A DNA stretch of 64,000 nt from an uncultured Maribacter sp. GTDB lineage: Bacteria > Bacteroidota > Bacteroidia > Flavobacteriales > Flavobacteriaceae. Numbering within the stretch: position 1 is the first letter of the stretch; each line of letters begins with the position of its first letter. Of this stretch, positions 1 to 8,203 are shown piece by piece. The stretch spans positions 248,001-312,000 of the forward strand of contig NZ_CANMTX010000005.1 of the NCBI RefSeq assembly GCF_947500985.1, read 5' to 3'. Made by a program: the position numbers and the translations under genes. Below the pieces are notes generated by a model, which worked only from the letters and a program-made list of their open reading frames with translations, was not told the origin of the DNA and made no database searches.

Positions 1-812
1 AATGCTGTTTCTTCTTTGCCATTTTCTGAATATGAACTATCGATGGCTTCTTGAATTTCGTTACCATCTATTAGTCGTACTATATCAGTGAACGGATCTA
101 CATCAAATTTAAAATCTTCAAAAAAATCGCTTTGCAATTGCTCTCTTAATAAAGTTGCATTTGCTAATATTCCTGAATCACCTGCTTGCCTTACTACTTC
201 ATTCAACTCTAAATGAACCACTTCTTTATTATAATTCAAAGAAAGTTTATCGCCATCTAAAGCGGGACTCAAAACTAAATGCACCGGTGGCAATTGCGCT
301 GTATCTCCTATTAATAACAACTTACATTTATGCCCAGAGTATACGAACATCATTAAATCATCTAATAAAGAACCATTTTCGAATAACTTAGAATCTGCAG
401 CAGTATCTGGTATCATAGATGCTTCATCGACAATAAATAAGGTATCTCTATGTTTATTAGGCGCTAAAACAAACTGCACTCCCCCACCACTTTGCTTCTT
501 CGGAAAATATATTTTTCTGTGTATGGTAAACGCCTGTGTTTTTGAATAATTCGACATCACTTTTGCCGCTCTACCGGTCGGTGCCATTAGCACAGCTTTC
601 TTCTGAACATTCCATAAACTGTTAACTAAAGTGCCTATTAAAGTAGTTTTACCCGTACCAGCGTAACCTTTTAACAAAAAAACTTCGTCCTTGACCGTAG
701 AAAGGGTAAACTCAGCTAATTTCTGCAAAGCCACTGATTGTGTGGCAGTTGGTGTATGTGGAAATTTAGATTCTAGTATACTATAGAATGATGCGGGTGT
801 TGTTGGTTTCAT
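1..812 (-). CDS. RecD-like AAA ATPase/DNA helicase, 3' part outside window
   Basis: An ATP-dependent DNA helicase of the RecD/UvrD superfamily 1 type that is widespread in Bacteroidota; expected role is DNA unwinding in repair or recombination in the cytoplasm. Only the first 270 codons are visible, because the gene runs off the left edge. Reading the complement from the ATG at 812 gives Walker A GYAGTGKT (residues 49-56), MAPTGRAA (76-83), Walker B IVDEAS (127-132) and motif III GDTAQLPPV (169-177). That order matches the N-terminal ATPase domain of the family; the UvrD_C-type domain must lie outside. It is divergent from the gene at 913, with 100 bases between the two starts. An upstream ATG at 819 is in another frame and was not used. 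Confidence 0.88.
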   Translation of the reverse strand, partial: MKPTTPASFYSILESKFPHTPTATQSVALQKLAEFTLSTVKDEVFLLKGYAGTGKTTLIGTLVNSLWNVQKKAVLMAPTGRAAKVMSNYSKTQAFTIHRKIYFPKKQSGGGVQFVLAPNKHRDTLFIVDEASMIPDTAADSKLFENGSLLDDLMMFVYSGHKCKLLLIGDTAQLPPVHLVLSPALDGDKLSLNYNKEVVHLELNEVVRQAGDSGILANATLLREQLQSDFFEDFKFDVDPFTDIVRLIDGNEIQEAIDSSYSENGKEETA

Positions 813-872
813 GTGCCATCAAAGATAAAGATGATTTTTAGCCTAAAAACTTTTACGATTAAAAAAAAATTG

Positions 873-880
873 TAGATTTG
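873..880 (+). promoter_or_regulatory. Putative -7 promoter box upstream of the 913 gene
   Basis: TAGATTTG fits the Bacteroidota sigma-A -7 consensus TAnnTTTG and lies 32 bases before the ATG at 913. No clear TTG -33 element is seen at the expected distance, so support is partial. Confidence 0.4.
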
Positions 881-912
881 TGAAGACCACTAAATAAAAT
901 AACACATACGAA

Positions 913-1563
913 ATGAAGACCATTATACAAATTGTACTTTGGATTGGGTGTATCGCTTTAGGATACTTTATCTACAACTCCATAACTGGACCAATTAAAT
1001 TTAAAGAGGTAAAAGAGGAACGTTTTTCTCAGGTTGTTGCCAAATTAAAAGATATTAAAAATTCTCAAGACGCTTACAAAACAATTAACGGCAAATATGC
1101 GAATGACTTTAATAGTCTTATTCGTTTTATTGACACTGGCAACTATGTTATTACGCAACAAAGAGATTCTTCTTTCTTAGAGATGAATGATGCATACGGA
1201 ATTGAAATGCTTAAAGAGGTTAAAATAATTGATACTTTAGGTTTCGTTTCAGTAAAAGATTCACTTTTCAAAACTGATACTAGATATAAAAGCTTAATGG
1301 ATGTACCTACAGCGGCAAATGGTGAAAAATTCACAATGAAAGCTGGGTTTGTAGAAAAGAGTGGTTATAAAGCTCCTGTTTTCGAAGCCAAAGTTGATAA
1401 GGAAGTTGTTCTTTATGATCAACCAAAAGATTTATTAGCACGTGAGAAAGCATCGTTAAGTGTAGAAGAAGTAAATGGACCGACCATTTATGTTGGTTCT
1501 ATGGATGAAGTTAGCACAAGCGGCAACTGGCCTGCTATATATGACAGAAAAGAAAAAAAATAG
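913..1563 (+). CDS. Hypothetical membrane-anchored protein, pilin-like N terminus
   Basis: I do not recognise a named family. The 216-residue protein begins with one hydrophobic segment (about residues 4-25) followed by a charged helix and a stretch (KDIKNSQDAYKTINGKYAND, about 46-65) that resembles the helix and 'ayyakNGkYp' region of type IV pilins and pseudopilins. The rest is probably periplasmic or extracytoplasmic. No Gly-Phe prepilin peptidase site is seen, so a true pilin role is not supported. It is the first gene of an apparent operon with the DUF3822 gene and rsmD, overlapping the former by 23 bases. The function is unknown. Confidence 0.75.
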   Translation: MKTIIQIVLWIGCIALGYFIYNSITGPIKFKEVKEERFSQVVAKLKDIKNSQDAYKTINGKYANDFNSLIRFIDTGNYVITQQRDSSFLEMNDAYGIEMLKEVKIIDTLGFVSVKDSLFKTDTRYKSLMDVPTAANGEKFTMKAGFVEKSGYKAPVFEAKVDKEVVLYDQPKDLLAREKASLSVEEVNGPTIYVGSMDEVSTSGNWPAIYDRKEKK

Positions 1564-2377
1564 TAGCTTTAATATAGCGGATAAAAATTTTAAGAAATTG
1601 TCCATTCAGGTTAGCTTGAATGGACTTTCTTTTTGTGTAGCAGATACTGTTTCACAAAAATTATTGATTTCTGACAAAGTGGATTTTTCTGATGAAAAAA
1701 ATCCGATGACCGCTAAAGATGAATTGGAAAAACTTTTTCAAAAGCATGATATAGAAAATATGCAGTTTGATGAAGTTGTTGCTATTCATAGAAACACCCT
1801 TTTTGGACTTGTACCTAAATCTTTATTCAACCCCAATAACTTAAATGAATACCTTAAATTCAATACTAAGGTTCTGGCGAATGATATTTTAGCTTATGAC
1901 GAGGTAGAGAATCATGAATTAGTCAATGTTTATGTTCCTTATGTAAACATCAACAATTACATATACGATCTTTTTGGTGAGTTCGATTTTATGCACAATG
2001 GCACGGTATTACTGCAATCTTTGCTAAATAACCAAACACAAAATCAAGAGATAACTTGTTTTGTACATTCCAACAAAGAACAATTAGATATTACTGTTCT
2101 AAACCAACGAAAACTACTTCTTTATAATAGTTTTAAATACCAAACAAAAGAAGACTTTGTCTATTATCTTCTATTTGTAATTGAGCAATTAGAATTAGAC
2201 CCTAAAACTGTTACCGTAAAACTATTTGGAAGTATAGAAGAAGATGACGAAATTTTTCAACTTTGCTATAATTATATTCAGAATATTAGCATTTTTGAAC
2301 CATCGACCGCTCAATTATTAAAACTTGGAGAGACCACAACAGGCTCTATAGACTTCACCCTTATTAATACTATATAA
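1541..2377 (+). CDS. DUF3822 family protein
   Basis: A 278-residue protein recognised as the Bacteroidota DUF3822 family, whose fold resembles actin/ASKHA-type (pilM-like) proteins; no biochemical function is known to me. The frame is open back to an ATG at 1475, but the ATG at 1541 (MTEKKKNSSF) is preferred because it is the start closest to the end of the upstream gene and family members begin shortly before the 'KLSIQVSLNGLSFCV' strand. It overlaps the 913 gene by 23 bases and its stop codon shares one base with the rsmD start (TAATG), so translation is probably coupled. The pairing with rsmD, next to a pilin-like protein, is the only functional hint. Confidence 0.85.
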   Translation: MTEKKKNSSFNIADKNFKKLSIQVSLNGLSFCVADTVSQKLLISDKVDFSDEKNPMTAKDELEKLFQKHDIENMQFDEVVAIHRNTLFGLVPKSLFNPNNLNEYLKFNTKVLANDILAYDEVENHELVNVYVPYVNINNYIYDLFGEFDFMHNGTVLLQSLLNNQTQNQEITCFVHSNKEQLDITVLNQRKLLLYNSFKYQTKEDFVYYLLFVIEQLELDPKTVTVKLFGSIEEDDEIFQLCYNYIQNISIFEPSTAQLLKLGETTTGSIDFTLINTI

Positions 2378-2913
2378 TGCGCATCATATCAGGAAAACAT
2401 AAAGGACGTCACTTAATGGCCCCTAAAAAACTACCTGTAAGGCCTACAAAAGATATGGCCAAAGAGAGCTTGTTCAATATTTTGAACAATAGTTACTATT
2501 TTCCAGACTTAAAAGTTCTTGATCTTTTTGCAGGTACTGGCAATATTAGCTACGAATTCTCTTCAAGAGGTGTTGATGATGTACTTGCAATTGACGCCAA
2601 CTCTGGCTGCATAGAATTTATAGACAAAACAGTTGAAAAGCTAGACATGAATATTCGCACTTTAAAAAGTGATGTATTTAGCTTTCTACAAAGAAATACC
2701 GAAAAATTCGATATCATATTTGCAGATCCTTTCTATGACATGGATCTTACTGATTTTGAGAAATTACCAGAATTAGTTTTTGAAAATGATCTTCTGTTAG
2801 AAGACGGAATACTAATTATTGAACATTCTAATCGCACCAGCCTAGCTGAATTTCCACATTATAAAAACTCTAGAAAATACGGAGGAAGTGTTTTTAGTTT
2901 CTTTGAGAAGTAA
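2377..2913 (+). CDS. rsmD: 16S rRNA (guanine(966)-N(2))-methyltransferase RsmD
   Basis: Methylates N2 of G966 in 16S rRNA of the small subunit, using S-adenosylmethionine. At 178 residues it has the usual family length. Visible features are the N-terminal MRIISGKHKGR, RPTKDMAKESLFNIL (22-36), SAM-binding motif I DLFAGTGN (49-56), an acidic residue in IDAN (72-75), and a catalytic motif reading DPFY at 117-120. The family normally has DPP(F/Y) there, so the second Pro is replaced by Phe. The start is fixed by overlap with the DUF3822 stop (TAATG). Identification is firm; the motif change is noted as odd. Confidence 0.93.
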   Translation: MRIISGKHKGRHLMAPKKLPVRPTKDMAKESLFNILNNSYYFPDLKVLDLFAGTGNISYEFSSRGVDDVLAIDANSGCIEFIDKTVEKLDMNIRTLKSDVFSFLQRNTEKFDIIFADPFYDMDLTDFEKLPELVFENDLLLEDGILIIEHSNRTSLAEFPHYKNSRKYGGSVFSFFEK

Positions 2914-3000
2914 ACTCAACACATCAAAAAGCAAAAAGACTCTTCGACCACGCTCAGAGTTAATTCGATGATTCTAACCTTAGATTTACAATATCATTAA

Positions 3001-3304
3001 AAAAGCAGGCCATAAGCCGGATTCTGTATACTGAAAAATTCAGAATTCCTTATCATTTATCTAGGCAAAGGGTTACCCCAGAGCTCGAACCGCCTACCCT
3101 TCGACTTGGGCGTGCAACCCTCAATCACCGATTTACATGACGTTTCACCGTATAGAGTTTACCTGGTTTCACTACAGCCGAACTGTACTTGCTTTCTGTT
3201 GCACTTGTCCTCACTTCTCAGCGGACGGGCGTTACCCGCTATACTGCACTATGGTGTCCGGACTTTCCTCTCCCAATTGCTTGGCAGCGATAAGGTGACC
3301 TGCT
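3001..3304 (-). ncRNA. rnpB: RNase P RNA (catalytic RNA)
   Basis: The catalytic RNA of ribonuclease P, which matures tRNA 5' ends. On the minus strand the sequence contains the P4/CR-I core GAGGAAAGUCCGGAC near 3265, a GCGGGUAACGCCCG stem, and the 3' conserved ACAGAAUCCGGCUUAUGGCC near 3012-3031. Helix P1 can be drawn directly: AGCAGGUC (3304-3297) pairs with GGCCUGCU (3012-3005), followed by a U-run that suits termination. The 66-codon open frame on the plus strand across this interval is an antisense artefact. It lies between rsmD and dnaX; the ends are set from P1, so could be off by a few bases. Confidence 0.96.
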
Positions 3305-3309
3305 GAGCG

Positions 3310-3317
3310 CAAATGTA
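3310..3317 (-). promoter_or_regulatory. Putative rnpB -7 promoter box
   Basis: On the minus strand TACATTTG (TAnnTTTG) sits 5 bases upstream of the inferred 5' end of RNase P RNA (helix P1 at 3304), which is where the Bacteroidota -7 element should be. The -33 element is not clear. Confidence 0.5.
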
Positions 3318-3382
3318 CTGCAATTGTTGATAACTAAGGATGATCTCTTTTCTTAATTCTCGTTAGAATTAAAGGCTATAAT

Positions 3383-3390
3383 TATATTTG
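3383..3390 (+). promoter_or_regulatory. Putative dnaX -7 promoter box
   Basis: TATATTTG fits TAnnTTTG and lies 25 bases before the TTG start of dnaX. A -33 TTG is not evident. Confidence 0.4.
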
Positions 3391-3415
3391 TATAAGAATA
3401 AACAGAAGTAGCAAT

Positions 3416-5281
3416 TTGGAACCATTTATTGTATCGGCTAGAAAGTATAGACCCCAGACATTTAAAGATGTTGTGGGTCAACAATCTATTACCAATACAT
3501 TACAAAATGCGATAGACCAAAATCATCTTGCGCAAGCATTATTATTCTGCGGACCAAGAGGTGTTGGTAAAACTACCTGCGCCCGTATATTGGCAAAACA
3601 AATAAATTCTGATGGCACCGAACAAGAAGACGAAGATTTTGCTTTCAATATTTTTGAGCTTGATGCCGCTTCTAACAACTCGGTCGATGATATTCGTAAC
3701 CTTATTGACCAAGTTCGTATACCACCGCAGGTAGGTAAATACAAAGTATATATCATTGATGAGGTGCACATGTTGTCTCAGTCTGCTTTCAACGCATTTC
3801 TAAAAACGTTAGAAGAGCCACCAAAGCATGCGATTTTCATATTAGCGACTACTGAAAAGCATAAAATTATACCAACAATTCTATCTAGATGTCAAATTTT
3901 TGATTTCAAGAGGATTACCGTTAAAGATGCTGCTGAATATTTAAAATATATTGCTGAAAACCAAGGTATAAATGCCGAAGAAGATGCATTGCACATCATT
4001 GCCCAAAAAGCTGATGGTGCCATGCGTGATGCTTTATCGATTTTTGATAGAGTAGTTAGTTTTTCTGGTTCAGAGCTTACACGTAAAGCAGTTACCGAAA
4101 ATTTAAATGTACTAGATTATGATACTTATTTTGAGGCTACAGATTTAATCTTAGAACATAATATACCAGGGTTATTATTACTATTCAACAAGACCTTATC
4201 TCTTGGTTTTGACGGACACCACTTTATATCTGGACTAGCGTCTCATTTTAGAGATTTAATGGTATGCCAGCATCCTGATACTATTACCCTATTGGAAGTT
4301 GGTGAAGCCGCACAGCAATTATACCGAGACCAGAGCAAAAAGACCTCCCCCTCCTTTCTTCTTAAAGGTTTGGATATTTCAAATGACTGCGACTTAAAGT
4401 ACAAAACAAGTAAGAATCAACGATTACTTGTTGAGCTTACACTTATGAAACTTGCCTCTATCAATTTTGATGGAGAAAAAAAAAATCCTGAATCCGTAGC
4501 TCTTAATAACAAGACTATCGATTTTATTGCTCCTTCAGCATTTTACAATCAAGTCCCCAAAGCACTAACTAAAGAATCTGTGGTAAAACCAGTAACTGGA
4601 AATCAACCAGCTGCTACAAAATCTGAAGTTGAAGTTTCAAAAGAAATAATTGCTACGGATATGACTACCGAAACGCCAGCAGTATCAAAACCAGCTTCAG
4701 TAACTGCTGAAGCACAAGTATCTCCAGAAAAACCCAAAGAACCACAACGAGAAACTAGTGAAGAACCAACAGTAGAAACAGCTACTGATGGTAAAAAACC
4801 GATTATTAATCGCCCTACCAAAAGAGTTTCAGGTCTTTCAATTTCGAGCTTAAATGCCAAAAAGCAACACGAGCTTAATAAAATTGAAGTTGTAATTGAT
4901 GAAAACAACTTACCAAAAGATAATTTTACCGAAGAAGAGCTGCGTAAGCATTGGGCAGATTTTATAGAAATTATTGATAAAAAAGGTCAAAAAATTCTAG
5001 CTTCTAACCTTCATTCAGATATTCCCAAATTAAAAGAAGGCTTTGCTATTCATTTAGAGCTTCCTAACGGAACCATGAAAAAGGAAATTGAGCGTGAGCA
5101 GTATGAATTAATGGAATATCTACGTGCTAAACTAAATAACCATTTTGTTCATTTAAATATCACGGTAAATGAAACTACATCAACGAAATTTGCGTTTACC
5201 CCTGAAGAAAAGTACGAAAAACTACGAGAGAAAAATCCTGTAATCGATTTACTCAGAACGGAATTTGATTTGTATTTATAA
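3416..5281 (+). CDS. dnaX: DNA polymerase III subunits gamma and tau (DnaX)
   Basis: The clamp-loader ATPase of the replicative DNA polymerase. Visible: SARKYRPQTF (7-16), Walker A GPRGVGKT (46-53), Walker B with DEVH (115-118), sensor 1 ATTEKHKI, and SRC arginine-finger motif ILSRC near 158. The AAA+ part is followed by a lid and collar region, then a low-complexity Pro/Glu/Thr linker (about 390-470) and a C-terminal tau-like region. The four-Cys zinc module found between Walker A and B in proteobacterial DnaX is absent, as I recall for flavobacteria. The start is TTG: no in-frame ATG exists just upstream and MEPFIVSARKYRP matches the family N terminus. I saw no obvious slippery frameshift site for a separate gamma product. 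Confidence 0.96.
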   Translation: MEPFIVSARKYRPQTFKDVVGQQSITNTLQNAIDQNHLAQALLFCGPRGVGKTTCARILAKQINSDGTEQEDEDFAFNIFELDAASNNSVDDIRNLIDQVRIPPQVGKYKVYIIDEVHMLSQSAFNAFLKTLEEPPKHAIFILATTEKHKIIPTILSRCQIFDFKRITVKDAAEYLKYIAENQGINAEEDALHIIAQKADGAMRDALSIFDRVVSFSGSELTRKAVTENLNVLDYDTYFEATDLILEHNIPGLLLLFNKTLSLGFDGHHFISGLASHFRDLMVCQHPDTITLLEVGEAAQQLYRDQSKKTSPSFLLKGLDISNDCDLKYKTSKNQRLLVELTLMKLASINFDGEKKNPESVALNNKTIDFIAPSAFYNQVPKALTKESVVKPVTGNQPAATKSEVEVSKEIIATDMTTETPAVSKPASVTAEAQVSPEKPKEPQRETSEEPTVETATDGKKPIINRPTKRVSGLSISSLNAKKQHELNKIEVVIDENNLPKDNFTEEELRKHWADFIEIIDKKGQKILASNLHSDIPKLKEGFAIHLELPNGTMKKEIEREQYELMEYLRAKLNNHFVHLNITVNETTSTKFAFTPEEKYEKLREKNPVIDLLRTEFDLYL

Positions 5282-5623
5282 CCTTCTTTTACTTCGAAAG
5301 GCAAATACAAGTAGTACGATTGAAATTATCAAAAGTCCAAAGGCTTCCCTTCCTAATTCTACGATAACTATATCTCCATCATTTAAATCGAATCCTTGAA
5401 AATCTGACGGATATAGATATATAAAGCCAATAAAAGCAAGTACCCCAAATATCATCGGTATTACAAACCCTATTTTATTTAACGCGAATAATAAAGACAT
5501 TAAAGCCGCAACACCGTAAATAATAATCCAATTTAACGAGTCTGGATCATTGTATTGCAATACAGCACCAACAGTAAATAAGACTGCAAAAACATACCCT
5601 AATATCTTAAATAATAGATTCAT
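5276..5623 (-). CDS. TMEM220-like small membrane protein, end of ebo operon
   Basis: A 115-residue integral membrane protein with about four hydrophobic segments (near 3-22, 32-48, 51-70 and 90-110) and the 'AVLQYNDPDSLNWIIIYG' signature (22-39) of the TMEM220 family, a conserved protein of unknown function also found in animals. The gene begins 6 bases after the eboF stop, so it reads as the last gene of the ebo operon. Its 3' end overlaps the end of dnaX by six bases, tail to tail. No catalytic residues are evident; a structural or transport role for the ebo product is only a guess. Confidence 0.85.
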   Translation of the reverse strand: MNLLFKILGYVFAVLFTVGAVLQYNDPDSLNWIIIYGVAALMSLLFALNKIGFVIPMIFGVLAFIGFIYLYPSDFQGFDLNDGDIVIVELGREAFGLLIISIVLLVFAFRSKRRL

Positions 5624-5629
5624 TTAAAT

Positions 5630-7003
5630 TTAGTTTAAGAGGTGATCTTCAATAAGATCACGTACTTGTATTGCACTAATTTTTTGATGGTTATCACCCG
5701 TTACATGATTGCTTATGAAGATGGGAAAATCTTCTTCATCTTCAGTCAACCGACCGTGTGATCCTTTTATCAAAGTAGCATCAATTGGTATAATATTCAT
5801 CACCGTTCTAAAGCCCATTTTTTTCTTAAGTAGCTTGCCCACTACTTTTGCCATCACTAATTTATCTTTTGGATCCGTCAACATTTCTACTGGATCGTAA
5901 CCTGGCTTTTTATGAATATCTACCATTCTTGCATAGTCTGGTGCCTTCGTATCATCTAGCCAGAAATAATAGGTAAACCAAGAATCTTTATCTGCAACAA
6001 CCACAATATCACCACAACGTTCATGTTCTATGTGATAGGTCTTTAAATCTTCTCCGTAAAGAACTTTCTCTACACCGTCAATTGACTTCATCAATTTGGC
6101 AACACGCTCAATATCTTTAGAATTCTTACAATACACATGTGCAATTTGATGATCAGCCACTGCAAACACATCACTTGCCCCTGCATCTAAAAGCTCCAAA
6201 CCTCGTTCTTCACGAATAGCAAGCATTCCCTCTTTTCTTAATACACGATTAAGATGAATTGGTCTGATTACATTTGTAATTCCGTATTCTGAAAGTAGAA
6301 TCACTCTGGCATCTAGTGCTTCATAATGTTGCACCAATTGTTTTACTACAGTATCAATTTCGTTCAAATCTTCTGATATAACCTTGAAATCAAGACCGTA
6401 CCGCTGTAAATTATAATCTAAATGTGGAAGGTAAATAAAGGTTAAATCTGGATTGTGTTTTTTATCTGTCAATAGAGCGGCATCAGCTATCCATTTAGAA
6501 GAATTGATAGTTGTCTTAGGCCCCCAAAATTCGAAGAGAGGAAAAGTACCTAATGCTTTTTGCATATCATCTCGCAACTCAGCCGGATACGAATACACAT
6601 CAGGAATTTTTCTGCCGTCTGCTAAATAATTAGGTCTTGGTGTAAGGCTATAATCTACATTGCTGTACATATTATACCACCAAAAATGATTGGCACAAGT
6701 AAAATTAGGATACTTCTCTTTTAAATCGTCCCAAATTTTTGACTGCTCCACCAATTTATTCGATTGTCTCCAGAACTTGACTTCGCATTCATCTTTAAAA
6801 TACCAGCCATTACCTACAATACCATGTTCTGATGGCCATTTGCCTGTTACATAGGTAGATTGAACAGCACATGTAACTGCTGGCAATACAGGTTCTATGT
6901 ATGATGTCTGACCTTTCTCTAAAAATAATTTTATAAACGGAGTGTGCTCACCTATCAATCTCTTTGTTAACCCAACTACATTTATGACTACCGTTTTTTT
7001 CAT
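5630..7003 (-). CDS. eboF: EboF: alkaline phosphatase/nucleotide pyrophosphatase-fold protein
   Basis: A 457-residue member of the type I phosphodiesterase/nucleotide pyrophosphatase superfamily, in the EboF position of the ebo cluster. The nucleophile loop is present as PAVTCAVQSTYVTGKWPSEHG (Thr44 in the position of the catalytic Thr) and a C-terminal GSHGR supplies a histidine. Other metal-binding positions differ from the superfamily consensus: the Asp before Gly in the first strand is V10-G11, and the usual D-H-G-M reads E-Y-G-I (SEYGIT near 242). It has no signal peptide and so is probably cytoplasmic. It starts one base after the eboE stop. The substrate is unknown, and reduced or altered metal binding is an inference. 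Confidence 0.88.
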   Translation of the reverse strand: MKKTVVINVVGLTKRLIGEHTPFIKLFLEKGQTSYIEPVLPAVTCAVQSTYVTGKWPSEHGIVGNGWYFKDECEVKFWRQSNKLVEQSKIWDDLKEKYPNFTCANHFWWYNMYSNVDYSLTPRPNYLADGRKIPDVYSYPAELRDDMQKALGTFPLFEFWGPKTTINSSKWIADAALLTDKKHNPDLTFIYLPHLDYNLQRYGLDFKVISEDLNEIDTVVKQLVQHYEALDARVILLSEYGITNVIRPIHLNRVLRKEGMLAIREERGLELLDAGASDVFAVADHQIAHVYCKNSKDIERVAKLMKSIDGVEKVLYGEDLKTYHIEHERCGDIVVVADKDSWFTYYFWLDDTKAPDYARMVDIHKKPGYDPVEMLTDPKDKLVMAKVVGKLLKKKMGFRTVMNIIPIDATLIKGSHGRLTEDEEDFPIFISNHVTGDNHQKISAIQVRDLIEDHLLN

Positions 7004-7004
7004 A

Positions 7005-8198
7005 TTACATGTGTGATTTAAACCACTCTATTTCTCTAATTATAGATACTGATAAATCTTGTTTTAAATCTGACGGAAGCACATCCCAAGTATAGGTTTC
7101 TATTTCTAAATGTTCTGATACTAGATTAGATTTAATATACTCCATCGTTTTCAAAATATGATCTTGTGTTGAAAACAACTCACCATATTTTTCTAAGAAA
7201 ATGGGAACGTGATAGTGTGCCCTAAGCTCTGTATGCTTTCTTTCTCCCTCTAAAATCAGAGGTAAATCGCTATACGTTTTTACTTCGCCATCGATTTTCT
7301 CTGTTACCTGATGTAAATAGGTTGGTTCATTAAATTGAGACAATTGTTCCCAAATAACCTCATCCTTATCGCCACCAAAAAGAATTTTCAATGCTGCACT
7401 TACTTGAATTTTACCTACTCGTATATTTTCTTTTTCAAACTTAGCAAAGGTATCTTTAGGTTCTTCATATGCCAAAGAGAAATGGCAAACATCATAACAA
7501 ATGGTGATGTATTTTTTAATTAACTCTTCAGATTCCTTTTGCCCTAACCCTAATTCCTGTTTAAAAAATACTGCTCCTATTGGTAATAAGTAGTCAGAAT
7601 AAAAGGATAGTACTTCATGACTATTTTCTAACAACCCGTCTGGTTCTGGTTCTATATCTAAATGCAAATAGGTTCCTGTGGCTTGCTCAATTTCGAACAA
7701 CTGTTTGGCAACCTCTAGCATATTTTCGGCACCTACGTGAAATGCAGTTTTTATTTCGCTTTCTGTTTTATGCCAGTATTTATAGGTGATTGGTGATGTA
7801 GAAATTCCGCCATTCATTCCCTCAGGGATTAATTCCGACAATTGACGAAACAATCGTTTTGTATACCGTAATCGATTATCAGTGGTCCAATCTGGAGCGT
7901 GCACCATATCTTTTACACGTTCATCATGAAAATTACCATAAGGGAATCCGTTCATGGTGAAAACATATAGATTGTTAGCATCTAACCACTTTTTGAAATC
8001 GGACATGTTATTATCCAAATCAAGTTCTTCACTTGCTTTATTAGATAATCGAAGCCCTAGACCAAATGGCTGCTCTTTTGAAACTTCTTGTTTTATGCCT
8101 GGAACATGTTTTTTAATACTCTCAAAAGTACTTTTCCAATCTTGACCAGGATGAATATTTGTGCAATAGGTTAAATGAAGATTTTCTTTTAGCTGCAT
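7005..8198 (-). CDS. eboE: EboE: xylose isomerase-like TIM-barrel protein
   Basis: A 397-residue sugar phosphate isomerase/epimerase-like TIM barrel, recognised as metabolite traffic protein EboE. Visible: N-terminal LTYCTNIHPGQDW (9-21), a segment LHLDIEPEPDG that could place metal-binding acidic residues, and CYDVCHFSLAYEEP with a His and Asp in the expected strand. No signal peptide is seen. It lies 5 bases downstream of eboD and one base upstream of eboF, in one operon. The reaction is not known; in cyanobacteria the ebo genes are linked to moving the scytonemin precursor to the periplasm. Confidence 0.9.
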   Translation of the reverse strand: MQLKENLHLTYCTNIHPGQDWKSTFESIKKHVPGIKQEVSKEQPFGLGLRLSNKASEELDLDNNMSDFKKWLDANNLYVFTMNGFPYGNFHDERVKDMVHAPDWTTDNRLRYTKRLFRQLSELIPEGMNGGISTSPITYKYWHKTESEIKTAFHVGAENMLEVAKQLFEIEQATGTYLHLDIEPEPDGLLENSHEVLSFYSDYLLPIGAVFFKQELGLGQKESEELIKKYITICYDVCHFSLAYEEPKDTFAKFEKENIRVGKIQVSAALKILFGGDKDEVIWEQLSQFNEPTYLHQVTEKIDGEVKTYSDLPLILEGERKHTELRAHYHVPIFLEKYGELFSTQDHILKTMEYIKSNLVSEHLEIETYTWDVLPSDLKQDLSVSIIREIEWFKSHM

Positions 8199-8203
8199 TG
8201 AAC

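Noticed and set aside
155-391. 78-codon open frame on the plus strand
   Set aside because: It is a shadow of the helicase gene on the minus strand, which has all expected motifs.
3106-3306. 66-codon open frame on the plus strand
   Set aside because: It lies antisense to RNase P RNA, whose conserved core and P1 helix are clear; no protein family resemblance.
4603-4908. 101-codon minus-strand frame in dnaX
   Set aside because: It is a by-product of the low-complexity Pro/Thr/Glu linker of DnaX; Ser/Val-rich translation without a start signal.
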